A stretch of DNA of 64,000 nt from JBPYCR01 sp051846915 (GTDB lineage: Bacteria; Bacillota; Bacilli; Bacillales; Amphibacillaceae). The notes beneath the pieces are model-generated. The model searched no databases. It was not told the DNA's origin and saw nothing but the letters and a program-made list of their open reading frames with translations. The position numbers and the translations under genes were made by a program. Below are positions 44,841 to 52,946 of the stretch, one piece after another. The stretch lies in NCBI RefSeq assembly GCF_051846915.1, contig NZ_JBPYCR010000012.1, forward strand, positions 20,933 to 84,932. Direction: 5' to 3'. Within the stretch, counting starts at the first letter, position 1; every line of letters begins with the position of its first letter.

Positions 44841-45959
44841 GTGGATCAACAAATTTATCTGGACTATAATGCAAGTACGCCAATCGCACCGGAAGTCGTT
44901 CAATCTATGAAGCCTTTACTGGAGAATTATTACGGCAATCCATCCGCTATGCATTGGGCCGGAAAGCCGGTTAAAGAGGAACTACATAAAGCTAGAGCAC
45001 AAGTAGCAAAATTAATTTCCAGCGCACCTGAAGAGGTAATTTTCACTAGTGGCGGCAGTGAATCGAACAACCTCGCTTTAAAAGGACTTTATTACCGAAA
45101 CCAAGCAAAAGGCAACCATATCATTACTTCTAAAATTGATCACCCCGCTATCATAAACCCTTGCCGATTTTTGGAACAATTAGGAGCAAAGGTCACCTAT
45201 GTGAATGTAGATCAGTACGGCAAAGTTTCAGCGGAAGACATCGAAAAAGCCATAACTGATGAAACTATCCTTATTACAATCATGCATTCTAATAATGAAG
45301 TAGGCACCTTACAGCCAATTAAAGAGATTGGGGAAATTGCTAACAAGTATGACATTGCTTTTCACACCGATGCTTCCCAGTCGATTGGAAAAGTGCCAGT
45401 GAATGTAGAAGATTTGAACGTTGATATGCTTACAATCGCCGGACATAAAGTGTATGCCCCTAAAGGCATCGGCGCCCTTTACATAAAAAAGGGAATTGGG
45501 CTGGAGCCACTCATCCACGGAGCAGGTCATGAGTTCGGATTAAGAGCGGGGACAGAAAACACCCTACTTGCAGCCGGTTTAGGCGCTGCTTGTGAATTAT
45601 CTCAAAAACTATTAAAAACAAATAATATCCAAGAGCTAACGAATTATTTTTTGAGTCGACTAAACGATGCTTTCAGTGATCAAGTCGTATTGAATGGCCA
45701 CCCTACAGACAGATTGCCCAACACATTAAATATCAATTTCATTAATAAAGTCGGGCAAGACATATTGGATCAAATGCCAGAACTAGCTGCATCAACGGGC
45801 TCTGCATGTCATTCCGGGAATGTTGAATTATCACCAGTTTTAAAAGAAATGAATGTGCCGGAGCATATTGGGATGGGTGCCATCCGCTTTAGTTTAGGAA
45901 TGAATACGACAAAAGATGAGATTGATAAAGTGATAGCGAGGCTAAAGGAGATTGTCTGA
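44841..45959 (+). CDS. Cysteine desulfurase family protein (NifS/IscS-like)
   Basis: 372-residue PLP enzyme that takes sulfur from cysteine. IYLDYNASTPIAPEVVQSM at the N-terminus, HTDASQSIGKVPV near 178, PLP Lys in TIAGHKVYAPKGIGALYI near 200 and the persulfide Cys in ASTGSACHSGNVEL near 320. GTG 44841 with AAGGAAGTGA upstream; the longer TTG start at 44811 would place codons inside the MITE-like end. No scaffold (iscU/sufU), mnmA or thiI gene is adjacent, so the sulfur acceptor is unknown. Confidence 0.92.
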   Translation: MDQQIYLDYNASTPIAPEVVQSMKPLLENYYGNPSAMHWAGKPVKEELHKARAQVAKLISSAPEEVIFTSGGSESNNLALKGLYYRNQAKGNHIITSKIDHPAIINPCRFLEQLGAKVTYVNVDQYGKVSAEDIEKAITDETILITIMHSNNEVGTLQPIKEIGEIANKYDIAFHTDASQSIGKVPVNVEDLNVDMLTIAGHKVYAPKGIGALYIKKGIGLEPLIHGAGHEFGLRAGTENTLLAAGLGAACELSQKLLKTNNIQELTNYFLSRLNDAFSDQVVLNGHPTDRLPNTLNINFINKVGQDILDQMPELAASTGSACHSGNVELSPVLKEMNVPEHIGMGAIRFSLGMNTTKDEIDKVIARLKEIV

Positions 45960-46129
45960 AGGTTAACTGTTTATGAACAGCCCAAACTTGATTATCTTAC
46001 GGAGCTTATGGATAAACTTTATCGTCCAAAAATTTTGATTTCAATTTGTAATCACTACTCGTTTAGTAGTAAAATAGGTTACATACGTATATTTTTATCA
46101 CATGTCTAACAAATGAAAGAAGGATCGAT

Positions 46130-46771
46130 ATGATTTATTTGCGTTGGGGGTTGTATATACTCGGTCTTTTTGTATTTAGTTACGGTATATCCCTTACTAT
46201 AACCGTTAAACATTTAGGTGTTGCTCCATGGGACGTTCTAAATGTCGGGCTGTACGAGAAATTCGGACTGTCCATAGGCACGTGGACGATCATCATCAGT
46301 ATTCTTTTAATAGGCATATCCCTTATTCTCGATAAATCATATATAAAACTTGGAACATTCATCAATGCGTTTGCGGTTGGATCATTCGTTGATCTTTTTT
46401 TATGGCTTGATTTCTTTCCACCCACTACTCATTCATGGCCAGATGTTCTCACGATCCTGCTAGGTATCGTTTTAATGGGATTTGGAGGGGGCATCTACAA
46501 TTCTGCCCATTTAGGAGCAGGTCCCCGGGATGGATTTATGCTATCCATTTCTGATAAATCAGGGATCTCCATTGGAAAAATTCGTATTATCACAGAAAGC
46601 AGTGTCGTTGTTCTTGGGTTATTGTTAGGCGGGCCTGTTTTTGTAATTACGTTTATTTTCACCTTTATTCAAAGTCCATTATTCCAGTTCTCTTATTTAA
46701 AAATTACAGAAATGGTCGATCAGTTAAATGAAAAAAATAAAGAAAAGAAACTGGCAAGACCGATGAGTTAA
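46130..46771 (+). CDS. YczE/YitT-type membrane protein (copy 1)
   Basis: 213 residues with five to six membrane helices. The family pattern GISLTITVKHLGVAPWDVLN near residue 21 and GGGIYNSAHLGAGPRDGFML near 120 is clear. Function of YczE proteins is poorly known. A close paralogue follows 93 nt downstream. AGAAGGATCGAT precedes the ATG. Confidence 0.85.
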   Translation: MIYLRWGLYILGLFVFSYGISLTITVKHLGVAPWDVLNVGLYEKFGLSIGTWTIIISILLIGISLILDKSYIKLGTFINAFAVGSFVDLFLWLDFFPPTTHSWPDVLTILLGIVLMGFGGGIYNSAHLGAGPRDGFMLSISDKSGISIGKIRIITESSVVVLGLLLGGPVFVITFIFTFIQSPLFQFSYLKITEMVDQLNEKNKEKKLARPMS

Positions 46772-46864
46772 GTAAGAGACACGATTTGTATGCAGTAATA
46801 TTTCAATTTGTTTTTTAGGAAAAACTTAAATTTTATTTTCGTTATATATGAAAGAAGGATATAA

Positions 46865-47506
46865 ATGATCTATTTGCGTTGTGGTCTATATATGCTAGGG
46901 CTTTTGATTGCAAGTTACGGTATTTCCTTAACAATTAAAGTCCAACATTTGGGCTTAGCTCCATGGGATGTATTAAGTGTAGGTTTATATGAGAAACTCG
47001 GATTATCGATTGGAACTTGGACGATCATCATCGGTATTCTTTTAATAGGCGTATCCTTTATCCTTGATAAATCTTATATAAAGTTAGGTACGTTTGTTAA
47101 TGCATTTACAGTTGGATCATTCGTAGACCTTTTTTTATGGATTGATATTTTCCCGCCGACGACACATTCATGGCCGGATATTTTTACGATCCTATTAGGA
47201 ATTGTATTGTTGGGAATTGGAGGGGGCATCTACAACGCCGCCCATTTAGGGGCCGGACCAAGAGACGGATTTATGCTATCCATGTCTGATAAATCAGGTC
47301 TCTCTATCGGCAAAGTTCGTATCATTACGGAAAGCAGTGTCGTCCTTTTGGGGTTAATGTTAGGCGGACCTGTTTTTATTATTACGTTTATCTTCACCTT
47401 TATTCAGAGTCCGTTATTCCAGTTCTCTTATTTAAAAATTACTAGAATCGTTGATCATTTAAGTGAAAAAACCGAAGAAAAGAAACTCGCTAGGCCGATA
47501 GGTTGA
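46865..47506 (+). CDS. YczE/YitT-type membrane protein (copy 2)
   Basis: 213 residues, the same length as copy 1 and identical at the large majority of positions without gaps (for example the LDKSYIKLGTF and FIFTFIQSPLFQFSYLKIT segments are the same). Differences are scattered and conservative, and the DNA has diverged at third positions, so the duplication is old and both copies seem maintained. AGAAGGATATAA precedes the ATG, matching the copy 1 leader. Confidence 0.85.
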   Translation: MIYLRCGLYMLGLLIASYGISLTIKVQHLGLAPWDVLSVGLYEKLGLSIGTWTIIIGILLIGVSFILDKSYIKLGTFVNAFTVGSFVDLFLWIDIFPPTTHSWPDIFTILLGIVLLGIGGGIYNAAHLGAGPRDGFMLSMSDKSGLSIGKVRIITESSVVLLGLMLGGPVFIITFIFTFIQSPLFQFSYLKITRIVDHLSEKTEEKKLARPIG

Positions 47507-47740
47507 AGTAGATTGTTTTGTTTACTTCGATACTCATACTTAATGAATATCTACAGGGGAATGTTAATACGTCTTCGAAAAAATGTTTATTCACCTCTAC
47601 TTATCGGGAATTAAATTGTGTAGCGGTCTTCTGTTGTCTTCCGTATAAGTTAAATCAGTAAATTGCATACGAAAGTAGAATGATAGATGGTTGACAACGA
47701 ACCACACATTACTATCCGATACAAGTGAGGAGAATATCTA

Positions 47741-47944
47741 ATGAAAAACTACACAATTGAACCGAATAAAGATGCTTCAGCATGGTTTGTGAAAATTGAG
47801 GGCGTTGGTTTGTATGAACAACATGACAAATTGGATAAAGCCATTGAAGCTGGAGAACGTGTCGCTTCCGAAAACAAACCAAGCAGATTGCAAATTATGA
47901 CAAAGGATAAAGAAGTGGAAGAAACACGAACGTTTAAAGACTAA
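47741..47944 (+). CDS. DUF2188-like small protein
   Basis: 67 residues: YTIEPNKDASAWFVKIEGVG, a KAIEAGERVASENKPS helix and a C-terminal LQIMTKDKEVEETRTF strand, the compact arrangement of DUF2188 proteins (Lys/Trp...A...A...N...L.I...DG). Role unknown, usually regarded as stress-related. GTGAGGAGA precedes the ATG; strong terminator follows. Confidence 0.75.
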   Translation: MKNYTIEPNKDASAWFVKIEGVGLYEQHDKLDKAIEAGERVASENKPSRLQIMTKDKEVEETRTFKD

Positions 47945-47967
47945 TCCTGACTCAGAAAATCATACCC

Positions 47968-48020
47968 AAAAGAAAAACGAAGCATGAGGATAATACTCAC
48001 GCTTCGTTTTTCTTTCGTTC
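47968..48020. terminator. Strong bidirectional terminator
   Basis: AAAGAAAAACGAAGC pairs with GCTTCGTTTTTCTTT, extended inward by TGAG/CTCA. It serves the DUF2188 gene on plus and ric on minus. Confidence 0.9.
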
Positions 48021-48047
48021 AACTATCCTTCGTAGGCAATAAATCTT

Positions 48048-48740
48048 CTAAAGCTGTTTAAACAACACATTATTTTCCAAATGAACATGCTGGAATGTAT
48101 CGGTTTCTAGATCAGCCAACCGCGCGTAAGTGATCCGGTAGGAATTGCATGCTCCAGCGGGAGGTTGGAAGTCATTCGTAATTACTCGCATTCTTTTCAA
48201 CAGATTCCCGGCAGCTTCATGCTCATCTTCAAGTCCGCCATTTGCATCAATAATTTCTTGCTTCAATGCTTCGCTCGGATTTTGTTCATATTCCTTGATC
48301 AACGGAAAGACATCATTTTCTTCCGTAACCATATGTTCTTCCATATCTATTTTAAACTCGTTATATATTCGGTGCAGTTCTTTTAAATGTGGATGATTTT
48401 TCCCATGCACACGGAAAATTTTCGTTACAAACTCACCTAGAGGACTCAATTCACTTTTCAAATACGCATGATGTTCCCCTACAATATGATCAATCAACTC
48501 GGAAGAAGGCATGGCATCCCAATCCGTCACCTCTTGATCTTCTTTCTGCCATTTTTGAAAAGCTGTATTCAAATCGGAAAGCACTGTTTCCGAATCATAA
48601 TCCCCTTCACGAAAAACTTCTTTTAACGGGCGGTCTCCCCCACAGCAAAAATCAATGCGGCGCTCCTTGAATAAATCGCTCGCCTTCGGAAAAGTTTTGA
48701 CAATTGATGCAGGTGTCTGATCAGCTGTAAAAGTAGCCAT
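48048..48740 (-). CDS. ric: Iron-sulfur cluster repair di-iron protein (Ric/ScdA)
   Basis: 230 residues. N-terminal ScdA_N domain with FKERRIDFCCGGDRPL near residue 25, then a hemerythrin-like four-helix domain whose His/Glu iron ligands lie in DHIVGEHHAYLKSEL (about 83), GKNHPHLKELH, EEHMVTEENDVFPLI and LEDEHEAAGNLLKR (about 180). Repairs Fe-S clusters damaged by nitric oxide or oxidants. ATG 48740 has GGAGG 8 nt upstream; an in-frame ATG at 48788 lies upstream of that site. A perfect Fnr-type site 58 nt upstream suggests control by oxygen or NO. Confidence 0.94.
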   Translation of the reverse strand: MATFTADQTPASIVKTFPKASDLFKERRIDFCCGGDRPLKEVFREGDYDSETVLSDLNTAFQKWQKEDQEVTDWDAMPSSELIDHIVGEHHAYLKSELSPLGEFVTKIFRVHGKNHPHLKELHRIYNEFKIDMEEHMVTEENDVFPLIKEYEQNPSEALKQEIIDANGGLEDEHEAAGNLLKRMRVITNDFQPPAGACNSYRITYARLADLETDTFQHVHLENNVLFKQL

Positions 48741-48798
48741 ACGCATTTCCTCCCCTAATGTATTTGTCTCTATGATAACCGTTCTCAATGAATAACGC

Positions 48799-48814
48799 TG
48801 TGACGGGTATCACT
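48799..48814. promoter_or_regulatory. Crp/Fnr-type binding site upstream of ric
   Basis: TGTGA-CGGGTA-TCACT matches the TGTGA-N6-TCACA consensus with one difference in the last base, 58 nt before the ric start. The only Crp/Fnr gene seen in the window (16948-17649) is a candidate binder. Confidence 0.7.
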
Positions 48815-48984
48815 TGTTTTAAAATAATTTTTTGATGGGGATATTCATCTATCTTAAGTGGATTATTTTAAATATGAGGAAGACATTACAATTGTTCAAA
48901 CTCATGAAAATTGGCAGGGTTGAGTGGGAATTACAATTCAGGTAGATGAGGCAGTGGTTTTGGCGATTATCCATGTTAGAGAAG

Positions 48985-49304
48985 TTAAAGAGGATCGGTG
49001 TCATGTTCCCCATAAAACATTTGTAAGGTAAAACCTGTCAGGACAGAATAACAGGCATCAACGAGCACCTTTTTTTCTGCTTCAAGTACATCATAAACGA
49101 TAATAACATTGTTAATATATATCCAGTAATAGCCGATTCAGGATCGTCTACAACATCATCAGCTTTTTCTCGCGGTTTAAAAAAAATACTTTTAGAATTA
49201 CGGAATACTAATTTGGGATCAATTTTAAATGGTTTCATTTCGGCTAGCTTCACTCTTGCTTTTTGCCCCCAAACGACATCATAGTGTATTTCTTTATCTG
49301 TCAC
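48985..49304 (-). pseudogene. Frameshifted RelE/ParE-like small protein gene
   Basis: The first frame encodes about 60 residues (KEIHYDVVWGQKARVKLAEM ... DDPESAITG) and then runs into unrelated residues and a stop at 49038. In the next frame the natural continuation WIYINNVIIVYDVLEAEKKV, then LVDACYSVLTGFTLQMFYGE, runs to a TAA at 48985. One intact gene of about 108 residues would result from repairing a shift near 49140. Start overlaps the preceding gene by 11 nt, the layout of small two-gene units. The strand-rich pattern is toxin-like, but the family is not certain. Confidence 0.6.
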
Positions 49305-49602
49305 TGTTTATCTCATCCACTAATTTATTGAATTCCAATTCATCCCCACTATAATACGAAAAATCACTATCTCTATTTTCGCTAGCGTCTCTTAATTGCT
49401 CTAAGATAGCTTCATTCGTAAAAATGGCCTTTGTCATTCGCTTCTTTTGTTTTTCAGATAGCTCACTTATACCATATTCACCTTCCAACTCTGAAAGAAA
49501 AAGTTCAAATGTTTTATTTTCTGCTTTAAACGTATAGGTATTTTCATCTAATTGAAAAGCTTCAATCATTTTTCCATCATCACTCCTTACATATATCTTC
49601 AT
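49294..49602 (-). CDS. Hypothetical protein, partner of the frameshifted gene
   Basis: 102 residues beginning MKIYVRSDDGKMIEAFQLDE, acidic and predicted mostly helical in its second half (LSEKQKKRMTKAIFTNEAIL). No recognised domain. It lies upstream of, and overlaps by 11 nt, the frameshifted toxin-like gene, so it may be the antitoxin or partner of that unit. ATG 49602 follows GGGGTG; an ATG at 49611 is in frame but on the site. Confidence 0.55.
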   Translation of the reverse strand: MKIYVRSDDGKMIEAFQLDENTYTFKAENKTFELFLSELEGEYGISELSEKQKKRMTKAIFTNEAILEQLRDASENRDSDFSYYSGDELEFNKLVDEINSDR

Positions 49603-49721
49603 AATTAGCACCCCATTTCTTGTTATTCTAAGCAGTCTTCTAAACGATTCTTAAACTATATCATCATTGTAAATGATTAATCCTCTTAACACTATTGTTG
49701 AAGATGGGGAATTGTTTAATA

Positions 49722-51125
49722 TTAAAATTTAGCACGTTGCCTATCCTTCTCTAAAAACAAAGAAAGCAGCAACCCTGTAATAGCAAAAATAAATGAGACG
49801 AAAAAGGCAATTTTCACCCCGGTCAAATAATCCACCGGCTGCATAATGTCCGTTCCCTCATCCACACTACTGATAAACGAAATAATAAACGTCAATCCAA
49901 GCGTCCCTCCGAATTGGCGAACAGTATTAATAACGGCCGTGCCATGAGGAATCAACGCATCAGGCAACGCATTAATACCGGCGGTCATGATTGGCATATG
50001 AATTAATGCAACACCGCCCATCGAAATCATAAATAAAACTACCGTAATAGCAAATGGCGTATTAAGACCAAGCATAAAATAAAAACCAAGCGTGCTCAAA
50101 CTTAACAATACAAAACCGATAATCGCAATATTTTTCCCGCCGTATTTATCAAATAACCGTCCAGCTAAAAGGGACATAATAGCAAGCGTAAAAGCTCCAG
50201 GCATCACGATCATACCACTGTAAAAAGCTGAAAACTGTTGCGCATTTTGCACATACATCGGTAAAATTGTCTCAATAGCAATAAGTAAACTAAATGAAAG
50301 GATCGTAATAAATGCAACAAGAGCAAAAACAGGCACTTTAAGCACGCGGAGTTCTAAAATAGGAGTCGTTAACCGCAGCTGTCGAAGCACAAATAGGCCC
50401 AATGCCAAAGCCCCTGCAATCAAGCTGATAAGCGTGACTGAATTAGTCAACCCATTCTCCTGTAGTTTATTGAATCCATACAACATACCGCCGAAGCCAA
50501 TCGTTGACAGTAAAATGGATAATGTATCAATATCCGTTTTTCGCTGCTCAGTTATATTACGCATATATAAAAAAACCAAGAGCAAAATAATAGCTGCAAT
50601 CGGCAAGGTTAACAGAAACAAGGAACGCCAATCAAAATAACTAACTAAAACACCGGATATAGGCGGACCAATCGCGGGTGCAACGTTAATTACCATTCCG
50701 GCCAACCCCATCGCATACCCTCTTTTTCCTTTTGGATACATCAAAAACAGCAGCGTCTGCATTAACGGAATCATAATCCCTGAACCCATTCCCTGGATAA
50801 CACGCCCCACTAACAAAATGGGAAAAGAAGGTGCAATCAACCCGACCAATGTCCCAATAAAAAACAAGAACATGGCGCTCATCATTAATGTCCTAGTCTT
50901 AAACGTATCAATGAGATACCCCGTTATCGGTATAAGAATGGCGATCGTTAACATAAAGCTAGTTGTTAACCATTGAACTTCCGTAGCATTAATTTCAAAC
51001 TCAAGCATAATCTCTGGAAACGCAGTGATCAGCAAAAATTGCGTAAGAACAGAAAGAAAAGATGCCGACAATGTTATCGCTACTATTAACCGTCTATGAA
51101 AACGAGTTAGATCCGTTGCCGCCAT
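49722..51125 (-). CDS. MFS exporter, DHA2 (EmrB/QacA, 14-TM) family
   Basis: 467 residues, about 14 helices. GYLIDTFKTRTLMMSAMFLF (motif A) near residue 70 and AMGLAGMVINVAPAIGPPIS (motif C) near 140. Related to the 38763 exporter, but clearly diverged. AAGGGGG lies 9 nt before ATG 51125. Stands alone with no adjacent regulator. Substrate probably drugs or other amphiphiles. Confidence 0.9.
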   Translation of the reverse strand: MAATDLTRFHRRLIVAITLSASFLSVLTQFLLITAFPEIMLEFEINATEVQWLTTSFMLTIAILIPITGYLIDTFKTRTLMMSAMFLFFIGTLVGLIAPSFPILLVGRVIQGMGSGIMIPLMQTLLFLMYPKGKRGYAMGLAGMVINVAPAIGPPISGVLVSYFDWRSLFLLTLPIAAIILLLVFLYMRNITEQRKTDIDTLSILLSTIGFGGMLYGFNKLQENGLTNSVTLISLIAGALALGLFVLRQLRLTTPILELRVLKVPVFALVAFITILSFSLLIAIETILPMYVQNAQQFSAFYSGMIVMPGAFTLAIMSLLAGRLFDKYGGKNIAIIGFVLLSLSTLGFYFMLGLNTPFAITVVLFMISMGGVALIHMPIMTAGINALPDALIPHGTAVINTVRQFGGTLGLTFIISFISSVDEGTDIMQPVDYLTGVKIAFFVSFIFAITGLLLSLFLEKDRQRAKF

Positions 51126-51311
51126 CTTCACCTGCCCCCTTTGTACGAATATTTACAAGCATTGTTTAACAATTTGAATTCGCTCTTTCATTGGCAAACT
51201 GTACTGCTCCAGATAAAATTATTTGAAATTTTATTGTGCAAGACACGATCCGTTTCCACAATGTTCCTTCTATTATACATGATTAAAATCACTTTAAAAA
51301 TTAAGCTACAA

Positions 51312-51419
51312 TTACCTGTCGCGCTTTTTGAGGTTGATTGCAATTTCCCGCTGGTCGCTCACTGTTTCAGGCTTTATTTTTAAATGGTCAAGCAATTTCT
51401 TCGTACCGTGAATGTTCAT
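51312..51419 (-). pseudogene. 35-residue stub resembling the N-terminus of DUF6933 proteins
   Basis: An excellent AAAGGAGGG site precedes the ATG, and the peptide starts MNIHGTKKLLDHLKIKPE, like the start of DUF6933 proteins of more than 150 residues, but it ends after 35 residues (NLKKRDR). It follows the SEC-C gene by 61 nt in the same direction. Good translation signals with an abrupt end indicate a truncated gene; a genuine micro-protein is the alternative. Confidence 0.5.
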
Positions 51420-51480
51420 GATGAAACCCTCCTTTGTTTGTTCAAAAAACAAGGATTGTGACATGCAGCAGGAACCCCTA

Positions 51481-52299
51481 TTACCTCCCGCAACATTTCT
51501 TATATTTCTTACCACTTCCACATGGGCATGGATCATTACGACCAGTTTTCTGACGCTTCACAGGCATGCTTTTAGAGGACTGTTCAATCATTTCATTCAG
51601 AGCTTGGATATTCTCTAAATTCTTTTTTTGTTTTTCATTTTTTATAACTTCAATTTCACGCTCAGCATCAGCCGCTTTTTGATCCATACCCATATTCGTA
51701 TATAAATCCGTCAACCGTTCAAGCACGTCCTCCTTATCTATCAAACCAGATATATTTAACCCTGTTTCAAGAATGGACATTGCCTTTTCATAGTCCTGAA
51801 AGTTCTTGCGGCTGGAAGGTAAACCGTATTGATCAGACCAGTTAATCCAACCCCACGCATCCTCTGGGTACTGATGAACGTATTTTTTAAAAAGTCGCTC
51901 ACCTTTTTCAACATCCCCAAGCTTGAAATACGACTCTGCAATCGCACGTCTTCTCCCAAGATTATTATGTTCATCCTTTTCTTTAGACATGGCTATATAT
52001 TCACGGCAGAAATCGATTTGCACGTGTGAGTAAGTTCTATCATCAATTGATGCATTATACAATTCTGTTTCAAAATCAGTCGACCAATTGTATATGCTTT
52101 GCTGTCCATGAAATACTTCATCCATCGTTTCGATATTAGGAATTTCATAGGTTTTCATAATCTCTTTTATTCTTCCCCATAATTTTATCCATATTTCAGA
52201 CGCAGCTATCGAATTGTTTTTCATTGATTCGGTATAACCTTCTTGCATAAGGTTGTCCAGTTCTACCTGAAGATCATCCGTTAAAGCGAGATTACTCAA
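51481..52299 (-). CDS. TPR-like protein with C-terminal SEC-C zinc motif
   Basis: 272 residues. Central helical repeats (RRAIAESYFKLGDVEKGERL, then FKKYVHQYPEDAWGWINWSD) look like tetratricopeptide repeats, followed by a coiled region and the zinc-binding SEC-C tail NDPCPCGSGKKYKKCCGR. The SEC-C motif binds SecB or other partners; no enzymatic function is visible. TTG 52299 has AGGGTGA upstream; GTG 52308 overlaps it. Role unknown. Confidence 0.8.
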   Translation of the reverse strand: MSNLALTDDLQVELDNLMQEGYTESMKNNSIAASEIWIKLWGRIKEIMKTYEIPNIETMDEVFHGQQSIYNWSTDFETELYNASIDDRTYSHVQIDFCREYIAMSKEKDEHNNLGRRRAIAESYFKLGDVEKGERLFKKYVHQYPEDAWGWINWSDQYGLPSSRKNFQDYEKAMSILETGLNISGLIDKEDVLERLTDLYTNMGMDQKAADAEREIEVIKNEKQKKNLENIQALNEMIEQSSKSMPVKRQKTGRNDPCPCGSGKKYKKCCGR

Positions 52300-52502
52300 G
52301 ACATTCACCCTTTCGAATTGTATTTAAAGAGCCGTAAGGGAAATCGCTTTCATTTCCACTGCAGAAAATCATTCAAAATTACTTTAAAAAATGATCATTT
52401 CTCTTATCGTACTATGAAATGGTCGCATTCGTATACATAAATATATTTTGGCGTTGTTTGAATTTATAGGATGATGATTACACATTGTTTGTTATTTAAC
52501 AT

Positions 52503-52526
52503 AAAAAAACACTCTATTGCAGAGTG
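52503..52526 (-). terminator. Terminator of the antitoxin locus
   Basis: CACTCT-ATTGC-AGAGTG hairpin followed on the minus strand by seven T residues, 12 nt after the truncated toxin stop. Confidence 0.85.
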
Positions 52527-52537
52527 CGAGCTTAGAA

Positions 52538-52579
52538 TCAATCTTGTATAGCAATGGGATTAATTCTTAATTTATCCAT
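52538..52579 (-). pseudogene. 13-codon remnant of a ParE/RelE toxin gene
   Basis: Starts 6 nt after the antitoxin stop and reads MDKLRINPIAIQD then TGA. This is the standard N-terminal strand and first helix start of ParE/RelE-type toxins (xxLRINPxAIxDLxxI). Everything after it is missing and the operon terminator follows at once, so the toxin has been removed by a deletion that kept antitoxin and terminator. Confidence 0.65.
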
Positions 52580-52585
52580 AAAACA

Positions 52586-52834
52586 TTAGACTCCCAAATC
52601 TTTTTTAACTTGTTCTTCAGATAACCATTCATCTTCAGTTTTCATCGTTTTTTCAGCTTCCATAAGCTCGGAAAGCAGCTTGATCGTGGCTTGACTTTTT
52701 TCATACTCTTCAATGTCTAATATAGCAAATTTACCACGACCATTTTTTGTTAAAAAAACCGGATCTCCTACAGTAATATCCTTTAAAACATCATTATAAT
52801 GTTTTAAATCGGAAATAGGTTTAATATTTGTCAT
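52586..52834 (-). CDS. Type II antitoxin, Phd/YefM family (orphan)
   Basis: 82 residues with the Phd/YefM N-terminal fold: IKPISDLKHYNDVLKDITVG, then DPVFLTKNGRGKFAILDIEE, and a C-terminal toxin-binding helix (KLLSELMEAEKTMKTEDEWL). It normally represses its own operon and neutralises a RelE/ParE toxin. Here the toxin gene is reduced to 13 codons, so the protein is an orphan, possibly still able to bind other toxins. GGAGTTGGTG precedes the ATG. Confidence 0.87.
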   Translation of the reverse strand: MTNIKPISDLKHYNDVLKDITVGDPVFLTKNGRGKFAILDIEEYEKSQATIKLLSELMEAEKTMKTEDEWLSEEQVKKDLGV

Positions 52835-52946
52835 AACACCAACTCCTTCGCTGAACTTATTACACCATTATTGTTCTTAAAATTATACTTTGAATTCCAC
52901 AGCACACGTTAAGTAAAGGCATGTTTCATATATTTTTTATTCTTGC

